Source: Coprobacillus sp. (GTDB taxonomy: Bacteria > Bacillota_I > Bacilli_A > RFN20 > CAG-826). Taken from it: 64,000 bases of DNA. The stretch's first letter is position 1, and each line of letters starts with the position of its first letter. Both the position numbers and the translations under genes were made by a program. The notes beneath the pieces are model-generated. The model worked only from the letters and a program-made list of their open reading frames with translations, ran no database searches and was not told where the DNA came from. The stretch lies in the NCBI GenBank assembly GCA_021203905.1, contig JAJQAG010000002.1:62001-126000 (forward strand), written 5' to 3'. Below, one piece after another: positions 8,152-15,965 of the stretch.

Positions 8152-9732
8152 ATGATTTTCGCAGGCATTGAAAACGGAGGTCTTCTTGCTCTAACTATCA
8201 TTTTAACCGCCCTCGCTGGCATCGCCATTGGGATTGCGTGTGCCATCTTTATTCCCTTCTTTAGATATCGTGTAAGAATGGATAAACACAACAAAGCTCT
8301 TCGTGATGCGGAGATAAAGGCGGATCATATTATCAAGAATGCCCAACTTGATGGTAAACAAGCAGCATATGAATTAAAGCAAGAAGCTGACAAAGAAATT
8401 AAAGAAAAGAAGAACGACTTAGCCGCTCAAGAACAAAAGCTCTTTCAAAGAGAGCAATCGATTGATCGAAGAGATGCCTCAATCGCTGCCAAAGAGGCAA
8501 ACGTCGAAGAGAGACTCGAAGAGGTCAATAGAAAAAGTAAAGAATACGATAAGAAGAGTGCTTCTCTCCAAGAGAAGATTGATTCTATTATCTCTGAACT
8601 CGAAAGAGTGAGTAATATGAGTGTCCAAGAAGCCAAGGACGAACTTTTTGCGCAAGTTGAAAGCAAGACTTCAAAAGAGATGGCCGCTTATATTAAATCT
8701 CGAGAGGAAGAAGCCAAAGAACAAGCGGATGAAAACGCCAAAGAGGTTCTTGGTTTAGCGATGACCCGTTGGGCGCAAGAGGTCACCACTGAAAGAACAG
8801 TCTCGGTCGTTTCTCTCCCTAACGATGAGATGAAAGGTCGTATCATCGGTCGTGAAGGTCGTAACATCCGTACCTTAGAGCAACTCTTAGGAGTGGATCT
8901 CATCATTGATGACACTCCTGAGGTCATTACTATCTCTTGTTTTGACCCCATTAGAAGAGAGGTCGCAAGATTAACTCTTGAACAACTCGTCAAAGATGGC
9001 CGTATCCAACCTGGCCGTATTGAAGAGATTGTCGAGAAGTGCAAGAAAGAAGTGGAAGGATCCATTGAGAAAGCGGGAGAAGAAGCCGCTCTCAAACTTG
9101 GATTACCGAGAATTAATAAAGAACTTCTTAACTATGTTGGACGACTTAAATATCGTACGAGCTATGGGCAGAACATGCTCGAACACTCTGTTGAGGTGGC
9201 TTATCTTGCGGGCATCATGGCCGCAGAACTCGGCCTTGATCAAAATCTCGCTAAGAGAGCGGGACTCCTCCACGATATCGGTAAAGCCGCCGACTTTGAA
9301 ATGGAAGGAAGCCATGTCGAGATTGGGACTCATCTCTGTAAGAAGTATGGAGAGCCAGAAGTGGTTATCAATGCGGTGGAGAGTCACCACGACGATGTGG
9401 AGAAGAAGTTTGTCATCTCTTGCTTAGTGCAAGCCGCTGATACACTCAGTGCGGCGCGTCCAGGAGCGAGAAGTGAAATCTTAGAGAACTACATCAAACG
9501 TATTGAAAAGCTTGAAGAGATCTGCAATGAATACGATGGTGTGTATCAATCATACGCTATGCAATCTGGAAGAGAGATTAGAGTCATGGTCATTCCTGAA
9601 AAGGTTGACGATCTCACCGCGGCGAAGATGGCAAGAGAAATTAAGGAGCGCATCGAGAACGAGATGACCTATCCTGGCACCATTAAAGTGTCCGTCATTC
9701 GTGAATATCGAGCGATAGAAACCGCAAAATAG
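8152..9732 (+). CDS. rny: Ribonuclease Y
   Basis: RNase Y is the membrane-anchored endoribonuclease that initiates mRNA decay in Firmicutes. The 526-residue protein has one N-terminal membrane segment (about residues 10-35), a long coiled coil (about 40-210), a KH domain with [15 protein letters not shown] (about 225-240), and an HD phosphohydrolase domain with [10 protein letters not shown] (about 375-384). All catalytic features are intact. It is followed 15 nt later by ymdB, and further downstream by ricA, whose B. subtilis product modulates RNase Y. Confidence 0.97.
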   Translation: MIFAGIENGGLLALTIILTALAGIAIGIACAIFIPFFRYRVRMDKHNKALRDAEIKADHIIKNAQLDGKQAAYELKQEADKEIKEKKNDLAAQEQKLFQREQSIDRRDASIAAKEANVEERLEEVNRKSKEYDKKSASLQEKIDSIISELERVSNMSVQEAKDELFAQVESKTSKEMAAYIKSREEEAKEQADENAKEVLGLAMTRWAQEVTTERTVSVVSLPNDEMKGRIIGREGRNIRTLEQLLGVDLIIDDTPEVITISCFDPIRREVARLTLEQLVKDGRIQPGRIEEIVEKCKKEVEGSIEKAGEEAALKLGLPRINKELLNYVGRLKYRTSYGQNMLEHSVEVAYLAGIMAAELGLDQNLAKRAGLLHDIGKAADFEMEGSHVEIGTHLCKKYGEPEVVINAVESHHDDVEKKFVISCLVQAADTLSAARPGARSEILENYIKRIEKLEEICNEYDGVYQSYAMQSGREIRVMVIPEKVDDLTAAKMAREIKERIENEMTYPGTIKVSVIREYRAIETAK

Positions 9733-9747
9733 AAACTAGGAATAAGA

Positions 9748-10539
9748 ATGCGAATTTTATTCCTTGGTGATATTGTTGGATCTCTCGGAAGAGAGGTCGT
9801 CAAAGAAAAAGTCTCCACTTATGTTAATAAGTATGGAATTGATTTTGTCATTGCTAATGGAGAAAACGCCACCCATGGTAAGGGGTTAATTTACCGCCAC
9901 TATCAAGAGCTTATTGATGCCGGAGTGGATTGTATTACCCTTGGTAATCACTATAACTCCAAAAAGGAAATTCGTAGTTATATCGATAATGTCGACCGCC
10001 TCATTCGTCCAGTTAATTTGGTCGAATCTTTTCCTGGTGTGGGGACCGAGGTCTATGAGGTAGATGGTGTGAATATCCGGGTCACTAATATTTTAGGGAC
10101 CGCGTTTATGAATGATGTCTTAGTCTCTTCTCCTTATAACGCTTTAATGGAGATATTAGAGGATGAAGAGAATGAGAAGGCCCCTATTCATATCGTTGAT
10201 TACCACGCCGAGGCCACTGGTGAGAAGATTGGTTTTGCCTATGCCTTTGATGGGAAAGTGTCCGCGGTACTTGGGACCCACACTCATGTGCAGACAAGAG
10301 ACGCAAAGATCCTCCCCCAAGGAACAGGCTATATCTCTGATGTCGGGATGTGTGGTTTTGCGGATGGTGCTCTCGGACTTGATGTCGATAGTGTGAATCA
10401 GAAACTCTTATTTGGACAAAAGTCAGTCTTTCTTCCACCAGAAGAGGGGAGAAAGATGCTTGATGGAGTGGTCCTTGATATTGATGAAATTAGTGGAAAG
10501 TGTAAAGAGATATTTGCCCTAGAGTACATCGATCAATGA
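9748..10539 (+). CDS. ymdB: YmdB-family metallophosphoesterase
   Basis: YmdB is a dimetal phosphodiesterase that acts on 2',3'-cyclic nucleotides in vitro and affects motility and biofilm development in Bacillus. Metal-binding motifs are LGDIVGSLGRE (residues 6-16), NGENATHGKGL, LGNHYNSKKEI and GTHTHVQTRDA near the C-terminus. Length 263 is normal. Its stop codon overlaps the miaB start as ATGA. The rny-ymdB pairing is conserved and suggests a link to RNA turnover. Confidence 0.94.
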   Translation: MRILFLGDIVGSLGREVVKEKVSTYVNKYGIDFVIANGENATHGKGLIYRHYQELIDAGVDCITLGNHYNSKKEIRSYIDNVDRLIRPVNLVESFPGVGTEVYEVDGVNIRVTNILGTAFMNDVLVSSPYNALMEILEDEENEKAPIHIVDYHAEATGEKIGFAYAFDGKVSAVLGTHTHVQTRDAKILPQGTGYISDVGMCGFADGALGLDVDSVNQKLLFGQKSVFLPPEEGRKMLDGVVLDIDEISGKCKEIFALEYIDQ

Positions 10540-11975
10540 AAAAGAATATTATTAACACTCCAGATTTAACTAAAGCAGGACAGAGAAAGAAAAACGATGT
10601 CACGACCTTTGATTATGTTGATTTAAAGGATCATGACTACTATAAAGACTTCTTTAAAGGTAAGACCTTCTTTATCCGTACTTATGGATGTCAAGCGAAC
10701 ATCCGTGATGAAGAGACGATGAAGGGTCTTTTAGTGGAAGCGGGCGCTATTGAAGGAAACGATGAAACCTCAGATATTGTTATCATCAATACTTGTGCGG
10801 TCAGAGAGAACGCTGAAGAGAAGGCTGATGGAGAATTAGGTAATCTTAAGAATATTTATTACACGAAGAAAAAGATCATCACAGTTTTATGTGGTTGTAT
10901 GGTGGAAGAGCCTCTTGTCCTTGATCATATCTTAGAGAAGTTCCCTTTCCTCAGTGTCGTCTTTGGCACTCACGAGATTAAGAATTGTCTTGAGCTTATC
11001 TATATGGCGGCTACCTCGAACGAAACTATCGTCGCGGTCAACTCCAAACCAGGAGAGGTAATAGAAGGACTCCCAGTTCATAGAAACAATCGTTTCAAAG
11101 CCTATGTCAATATTATGTTTGGCTGTGATAAGTTCTGTACATATTGTATTGTCCCCTATACAAGAGGAAAAGAGAGAAGTCGCAAGATGGAAGACATCCT
11201 TAAGGAGTGTGAAGAGCTTGTTAGCAGCGGTTATCAAGAGATTGAACTCCTTGGACAAAATGTCAACGCTTATGGACAAGACCTCAAACTTGGTTATGAC
11301 TTTAGTGACCTCTTAGAAGCAGTCGCGAAAACGGGAATCCCTAGACTTCGTTTTACGACCTCTCATCCCTGGAACTTCAATGAGAGGATGATAGATATCA
11401 TTGCCCACTACGATAACATCATGAATTGGATTCATCTTCCTGTCCAAAGTGGAAGTGATGCAATCCTAGAGAGAATGGGAAGAAGATACACCAAACAAGA
11501 GTATTTAGATCTTGTAAAAAAGATGAGAGAGAAGATTCCTGGTTTGGCCCTCTCCACAGATATCATCGTCGGTTTTCCTAATGAAAGCGACGAAGACTTT
11601 AAGGAGACTCTTGACCTTGTGGATCAAGTTCAATATGACTCCGCTTTCACATTTATCTACTCTCCCAGAAAGGGAACTCCCGCAGCAAAGATGCCAGACT
11701 CTATTAGTGCGGAAGAAAAGTCCACTCGCTTCAAAGAGTTAGTGGCCCATCTTGAGAAATCTATCTCTGCTTCGAGTGAGAGAATGATTGGACATACCTA
11801 TAAGGTTTTAGTGGATGGCGTTAGTAAGAACAACAAAGAATATCTCTCCGGTTATACGGAGTCAAATAAACTTGTCCACTTTAAAGGTGGGCTAGACTTA
11901 ATTGGGAAAATCATTGAGGTGAAGATTCTTGAATCTCACACCTATTCTTTGATAGGAGAAGTAGTGGATGGGTGA
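10536..11975 (+). CDS. miaB: tRNA-2-methylthio-N6-dimethylallyladenosine synthase
   Basis: MiaB is a radical-SAM methylthiotransferase that converts i6A37 to ms2i6A37 in tRNA. It has the N-terminal UPF0004 domain with three cysteines (YGCQANIRDEE, NTCAVRENAEEK, CGCMVEE), the radical-SAM CDKFCTYCIVPYTRGKERSR cluster (C-x3-C-x2-C), and a C-terminal TRAM domain (about residues 410-475). Length is 479. It shares the operon with miaA, which supplies its substrate modification. Confidence 0.97.
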   Translation: MKKNIINTPDLTKAGQRKKNDVTTFDYVDLKDHDYYKDFFKGKTFFIRTYGCQANIRDEETMKGLLVEAGAIEGNDETSDIVIINTCAVRENAEEKADGELGNLKNIYYTKKKIITVLCGCMVEEPLVLDHILEKFPFLSVVFGTHEIKNCLELIYMAATSNETIVAVNSKPGEVIEGLPVHRNNRFKAYVNIMFGCDKFCTYCIVPYTRGKERSRKMEDILKECEELVSSGYQEIELLGQNVNAYGQDLKLGYDFSDLLEAVAKTGIPRLRFTTSHPWNFNERMIDIIAHYDNIMNWIHLPVQSGSDAILERMGRRYTKQEYLDLVKKMREKIPGLALSTDIIVGFPNESDEDFKETLDLVDQVQYDSAFTFIYSPRKGTPAAKMPDSISAEEKSTRFKELVAHLEKSISASSERMIGHTYKVLVDGVSKNNKEYLSGYTESNKLVHFKGGLDLIGKIIEVKILESHTYSLIGEVVDG

Positions 11976-12252
11976 TTTTAAAAAAGATGTCACCGCTCTT
12001 AAAGAGTATCTTTATCACACCTCACTCTTTGAGGACTACTTTTCTTTAAAAGCGGAGTATGAGACCTCTAAGGAGCTTGCTCTTCTCCGACATGAGATTG
12101 CTAGGGCCACCGCCCTCGACCCTAATAATCCCAATGCTTTCATCTTAAGAGAGAAATACGAGATGCACCCTATTATGCAAGACTATAACCAAGTGAAAGA
12201 AGAAGTAGATAATCTCCTTGAAGAGATAAAATCTATCCTAGAGGGCGAGTAG
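11968..12252 (+). CDS. ricA: YlbF/YmcA (RicA) family protein
   Basis: This 94-residue helical protein belongs to the Com_YlbF family (SLFEDYFSLKAEYETSKELALLRHEI ... NAFILREKYEMHPIMQDYNQVKEEVDNLL). In B. subtilis RicA (YmcA), RicF (YlbF) and RicT form the Y-complex that directs RNase Y to particular transcripts and carries Fe-S clusters. The gene sits directly after miaB as ymcA does in Bacillus, which is why I prefer RicA to RicF. Its start lies 8 nt inside miaB. The usual cysteine that binds the Fe-S cluster is not visible: there is no cysteine in the protein. Confidence 0.8.
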   Translation: MGDFKKDVTALKEYLYHTSLFEDYFSLKAEYETSKELALLRHEIARATALDPNNPNAFILREKYEMHPIMQDYNQVKEEVDNLLEEIKSILEGE

Positions 12253-12253
12253 T

Positions 12254-13123
12254 ATGATCTATGTGATTGTGGGACCCACTGGTAGTGGGAAAAGTGAGAT
12301 TGCTCACACTCTCTCGGAGAGAAAAAATGCTCCAATTATTAACGCGGATGCTTTTCAAATCTATAAAGATATGGATATAGGAACCGCAAAGATAAGTAAG
12401 GATAATCCATATTATTCCCGCTACTACTTGCTCGATATCATCACTCCAAGTGAGACATTTAGTGTGAGAGACTATCAACTAGCTTTTCGGTCAGTCTTAG
12501 AAGAGCTCCTTAAGACCCATAAAGATATTATTGTTGTGGGCGGCACCGGTCTTTACATTAAAGCGGCCCTTTACGATTTCACTTTTCCAAAAGAGGGAGA
12601 GCCCGAGAGTTATGACCAACTCTCCAATCAAGAAATTTACGATATCTTAAAAGAGAAAGACCCAGAGAGTTTAAAAACAATACATGTTAATAATCGCAAG
12701 AGACTCGTAAGGGCTCTTAATATCCTTAATCATGGTGAAGTCACCAAGAGTGAGAACATCAAATCACAGTCTCATAGTTTCTATCGAAGCGATATAGAAG
12801 TGAAGTTTCTCTTTATTAATCCTGAAAGAAAAGTTCTCTATGAACACATCGATGAGAGAGTAGAGCAGATGTTTGATAATGGGTTAGTGAGAGAAGTGGA
12901 GGGACTTCTTAAGACTTACACCTTATCTTCGACTAGCAGTCAGGCTATTGGTTATAAAGAGGTTATCTCATACCTCAATAAGACGCTAAATCTTGAGGAA
13001 ACTAAAGAATTAATAAAGCAGAGAACAAGAAACTACGCAAAGAGGCAGGTGACCTATTTCCGTCATCAGTTACCTTGTCAAGAATATCAAAATGCATCAT
13101 CATTATTAGAGGATGTCAAATAA
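12254..13123 (+). CDS. miaA: tRNA dimethylallyltransferase
   Basis: MiaA transfers a dimethylallyl group to A37 of tRNAs reading U-starting codons, and the product is then used by MiaB. The P-loop GPTGSGKSE is at residues 7-15, followed by INADAFQIYKDMDIGTAK (family DSxQxYxxxxIGTAK, with Ala in place of Ser) and VVGGTGLYIKAAL. The C-terminal part keeps the SSQAIGYKE and QRTRNYAKRQVTYFR motifs. Length 289. It begins 1 nt after the ricA stop and its stop overlaps the next ATG (TAATG). Confidence 0.96.
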   Translation: MIYVIVGPTGSGKSEIAHTLSERKNAPIINADAFQIYKDMDIGTAKISKDNPYYSRYYLLDIITPSETFSVRDYQLAFRSVLEELLKTHKDIIVVGGTGLYIKAALYDFTFPKEGEPESYDQLSNQEIYDILKEKDPESLKTIHVNNRKRLVRALNILNHGEVTKSENIKSQSHSFYRSDIEVKFLFINPERKVLYEHIDERVEQMFDNGLVREVEGLLKTYTLSSTSSQAIGYKEVISYLNKTLNLEETKELIKQRTRNYAKRQVTYFRHQLPCQEYQNASSLLEDVK

Positions 13124-13806
13124 TGGAAGATATCTACACTCGTGTTCGTGGTTTAGTGGGTGAAGAAAAGTTTTCTCACCTTAAGGGAAAACGAGTTTTA
13201 ATTGTCGGTCTCGGGGGCGTGGGTGGAACTGTCCTTGAGTCTCTCATAAGAAGTGGTGTCACCCATTTTCACCTTATCGATTTTGATAAAGTGGAAGTCT
13301 CTAATCTCAATCGACAAATTCTTTATGATGCTTCTAACATTGGAGAAGTCAAGGTTGATGTTGCCAAGAGAAGAGCATTATCAATTAATCCAGATGCGGA
13401 GATTAAGACCAGTGCGATGAGGATCGATAAAGACAACATCGATTCACTTCTTGATGGGCACTATGACTTTATATGTGATGCCTGTGATTCCACTGACGCA
13501 AAGAGTGAATTAGCGAGATACGCTCTTAATAAACACATTCCCTTCATTATGTCGGGAGGAGCCGCTAATCAATGTCACATAGAGAAGGTAAAAATTACAT
13601 CTCTTGATAAGTCAGAGGGAGATCCTCTACTTAAGAAAATGCGTACTATCCTTCGTTCAACCCCCATTGACTTAAAGGCGGTAAATTGTGCATTTTTCAC
13701 GCAAAAAAACGAAAAACCAAGCAAATTAGGATTAAATTCTTCAATTTTTGCTACGAGTTCTATGGGACTTGCCATTGGAGAATACATCTTTAATTCACTT
13801 TTATAA
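13123..13806 (+). CDS. tcdA: TcdA-like ThiF/E1 family adenylyltransferase
   Basis: TcdA dehydrates tRNA t6A37 to the cyclic form using ATP. The 227-residue protein has the E1-type glycine motif GLGGVGGTVLESLIRSG, the DFDKVEVSNLNRQI block, a CDACDSTDAKSELA block, and the TcdA-like DPLLKKMRTILR segment. I chose the ATG at 13123, which overlaps the miaA stop (TAATG). An upstream start at 13075 would put 16 residues inside the miaA gene. It is shorter than the roughly 255-residue TcdA, and thiamine or molybdopterin E1 roles are less likely because no ThiS/MoaD gene is near. The run miaB-ricA-miaA-tcdA is thus largely about position 37 of tRNA. Confidence 0.78.
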   Translation: MEDIYTRVRGLVGEEKFSHLKGKRVLIVGLGGVGGTVLESLIRSGVTHFHLIDFDKVEVSNLNRQILYDASNIGEVKVDVAKRRALSINPDAEIKTSAMRIDKDNIDSLLDGHYDFICDACDSTDAKSELARYALNKHIPFIMSGGAANQCHIEKVKITSLDKSEGDPLLKKMRTILRSTPIDLKAVNCAFFTQKNEKPSKLGLNSSIFATSSMGLAIGEYIFNSLL

Positions 13807-13830
13807 TTTTTTTGTCCAAAACTAGATATT

Positions 13831-13860
13831 AGTAACCCTAATGAATATATATAATAGAGG
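13831..13860 (+). promoter_or_regulatory. Candidate promoter of the fused ABC transporter operon
   Basis: AGTAACCCTAATG (13831-13843) is followed by an AT run ending in TATAAT (13850-13855) and GAGG (13857-13860). The block 13831-13851 matches the recA upstream block at 6907-6927 in 19 of 21 positions. The next in-frame codons of the ABC gene begin at 13866. An ATG at 13841 opens only an 11-codon frame and is not the gene's start. Confidence 0.5.
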
Positions 13861-13865
13861 TTTCT

Positions 13866-15965
13866 ATTATTCTTAAGGTTAGTAATTTAACAAAGACTTA
13901 CGATATTAAAGATCGAGATAGTGTTGTAGCGCTTTCTGGATTCACCTACACCTTTCCTGATACAGGAATGGTTTTTATTAAAGGCCGAAGTGGAAGCGGG
14001 AAGTCCACTTTACTGAATCTAATTTCTCTTATTGACACCCCCTCCTCTGGAACTGTCCTATACAATGGTCGTAATCTCCATGAACTTAATCAAGGAGAGA
14101 AAGACGAGTTCTTACAAAATAACATTGGTATCATTTTTCAAAACTATCATCTCTTAGAAAATGAGACTGTTCTTTTTAATGTTATGCTCCCTCTTCTTGT
14201 GAGAGATAAATACGCACCAGACTCTCTCGGAGAGGATGCTCTTAAGAAAGTTAATATTCCCGAAGATTTATTTACCCACAAAGTCATGGATCTCTCTGGA
14301 GGGGAGAAGCAGAGAGTGGCCATTGCTCGAGCCCTTGTTAAGGATCCATCCTTTTTAGTATGTGATGAACCCACGGGAGCGGTCGATCAAACCAATGGCC
14401 TCTCTATCATGGATATCTTAAAAGAAGAGAGCAAATACAAATTAGTTATTGTGGTTTCTCACAATCCTGAACTTATCGACCAATATGCGGATATTATTAT
14501 CACTCTAGAGAATGGAAAGATGGTGGATGACATCTCTCTTAACGACATCACTAAGGAAAAGAGAAAGAAAACTTTTTACGAAGACGGAAAGAGACAAAAC
14601 TTTATCACCCATCTCTCCATGTCAAACTTTAAGAGGAGGAGAAAGCAAACCATCTTCAATATGGTGGTGATGTCAATCTGTCTTCTCTTCTCCACTCTGA
14701 TATTTGGTTTCCTCGCCAATATCGACACTCTGATTTATGATCAATCCGCTTTAGCACTTGATTATGGTGCACTAACTCTCGCTACAACCGAAACTGAATA
14801 TATTGAAGGGACTTCTCTCTCCTTAGTTCGTTCTTCTCGTCCGTCAGGAGAGATTCTCACTACTTTTACGAGAGCATATCCCCACTATGTCGTTGACTAT
14901 AATCTTGATTACTTTATCAGTGGTGGAACCTACTCTCTTAACGATGACTCTCTTTATGAAATTAGTCTTCAACCCATCTACTCTTTTGAAGGAGACTATA
15001 TCGATCATAGTCTCGCTCTTAGTGGTTTCATCCCTGTGGAAGATAAGTTAAATGAAGTCGTAGTGAATGAAAAGGCTTATGAACTTCTCTGTGATGCTTT
15101 TGGGATGGATCTCTTTGAAAATCAATTTCGTTATTCGCTATCAAAAACTATTTCTTATTATGATGAGACTAGGGATGAGCTCGCCACTGATCAATACGAT
15201 ATCTCAATTAATTTTCGTGTCGCAGCTGTGGTCAGTGACTTTAACTTCTTGACCACTCCTAAAATCTATTATTCGTATTTAGCCTTGAGTGATTATCTCT
15301 TTGATTATCCTATGGATAATCTGTCACAGTATCTCAATACTGAAATCTCTTTTTATGACTATCAAACCCTTGTAGGGGATAGCGATGTCTCTACCTCTTA
15401 TTCATGTCGACTGTTTCTTAGAGATTATCACGATATCTCTCTTGTCTCTAGTGATATTGAATCTCTCCCCGATAATCTCTCCGTTACCTCTCTTACCCAG
15501 ACTAGAGTGGACGCTTTTGTCGCTCTTCTTGATGCCGTGGAGCTAGGACTGATCTTCTTTCTTGTAATTGTGGTGATAGTCACTTTGATTCTTCTTGGTA
15601 TTATTTGTCTCTCTTCCTATTTAGCGGATAGTAAGCAATTAGCGATTCTCTTCTCTTTAGGAGTCAGTCGGAGAAAGAGTATCAAGATGTATATCAATGA
15701 GAACTTACTGACCACTTTAATATCTGTAGTGGTGACCTTTCTCTTAGCGCTGTTCTTTCAGATGATTCTCAATCGTCTCCTCCTCTCTTGGACAGGGATC
15801 TCTGGTTTTATCAATATTCCCTTTGTTTCATTCTTAGGAGTTCCTCTCCTCTTTCCCGTTCTTATCATTTTAGTGAGTGCTTTTTTAGTGGTTCTGGCTT
15901 GTATTATCCCTATCTACTTTTCAGGTCGTATCTCTATTAAGGAGGAGTTACAGAATAGTGATTAG
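13866..15965 (+). CDS. ABC transporter: ATPase fused to FtsX-type permease (first subunit), probable ATT start
   Basis: The reading frame is open from 13863 and encodes I-I-L-K-V-S-N-L-T-K-T-Y, the standard beginning of an ABC ATPase, so the true start must be near 13866-13869 although no ATG, GTG or TTG is there. An ATT start preceded by GAGG (5-8 nt) fits. The first ATG in frame (13968) would delete the first 34 residues, including strand 1. The ATPase has Walker A GRSGSGKST, signature LSGGEKQRVAIARAL, and CDEPTGAVD. The second half is an FtsX/MacB permease: one membrane helix, a roughly 270-residue outer domain, and three C-terminal helices. Substrate unknown; MacB-like or peptide-resistance exporters are the nearest type. 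Confidence 0.82.
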   Translation: MILKVSNLTKTYDIKDRDSVVALSGFTYTFPDTGMVFIKGRSGSGKSTLLNLISLIDTPSSGTVLYNGRNLHELNQGEKDEFLQNNIGIIFQNYHLLENETVLFNVMLPLLVRDKYAPDSLGEDALKKVNIPEDLFTHKVMDLSGGEKQRVAIARALVKDPSFLVCDEPTGAVDQTNGLSIMDILKEESKYKLVIVVSHNPELIDQYADIIITLENGKMVDDISLNDITKEKRKKTFYEDGKRQNFITHLSMSNFKRRRKQTIFNMVVMSICLLFSTLIFGFLANIDTLIYDQSALALDYGALTLATTETEYIEGTSLSLVRSSRPSGEILTTFTRAYPHYVVDYNLDYFISGGTYSLNDDSLYEISLQPIYSFEGDYIDHSLALSGFIPVEDKLNEVVVNEKAYELLCDAFGMDLFENQFRYSLSKTISYYDETRDELATDQYDISINFRVAAVVSDFNFLTTPKIYYSYLALSDYLFDYPMDNLSQYLNTEISFYDYQTLVGDSDVSTSYSCRLFLRDYHDISLVSSDIESLPDNLSVTSLTQTRVDAFVALLDAVELGLIFFLVIVVIVTLILLGIICLSSYLADSKQLAILFSLGVSRRKSIKMYINENLLTTLISVVVTFLLALFFQMILNRLLLSWTGISGFINIPFVSFLGVPLLFPVLIILVSAFLVVLACIIPIYFSGRISIKEELQNSD

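Noticed and set aside
13075-13122. Longer start of the TcdA-like protein at 13075
   Set aside because: It would lie inside miaA and add residues before the normal family beginning; the ATG overlapping the miaA stop is a better fit.
13841-13876. Small ATG frame (11 codons) before the ABC gene, with a +1 shift at TCT-TAA
   Set aside because: A frameshift would add a non-homologous N-terminus and needs a slippery site I cannot support; ATT initiation explains the standard ABC start more simply.
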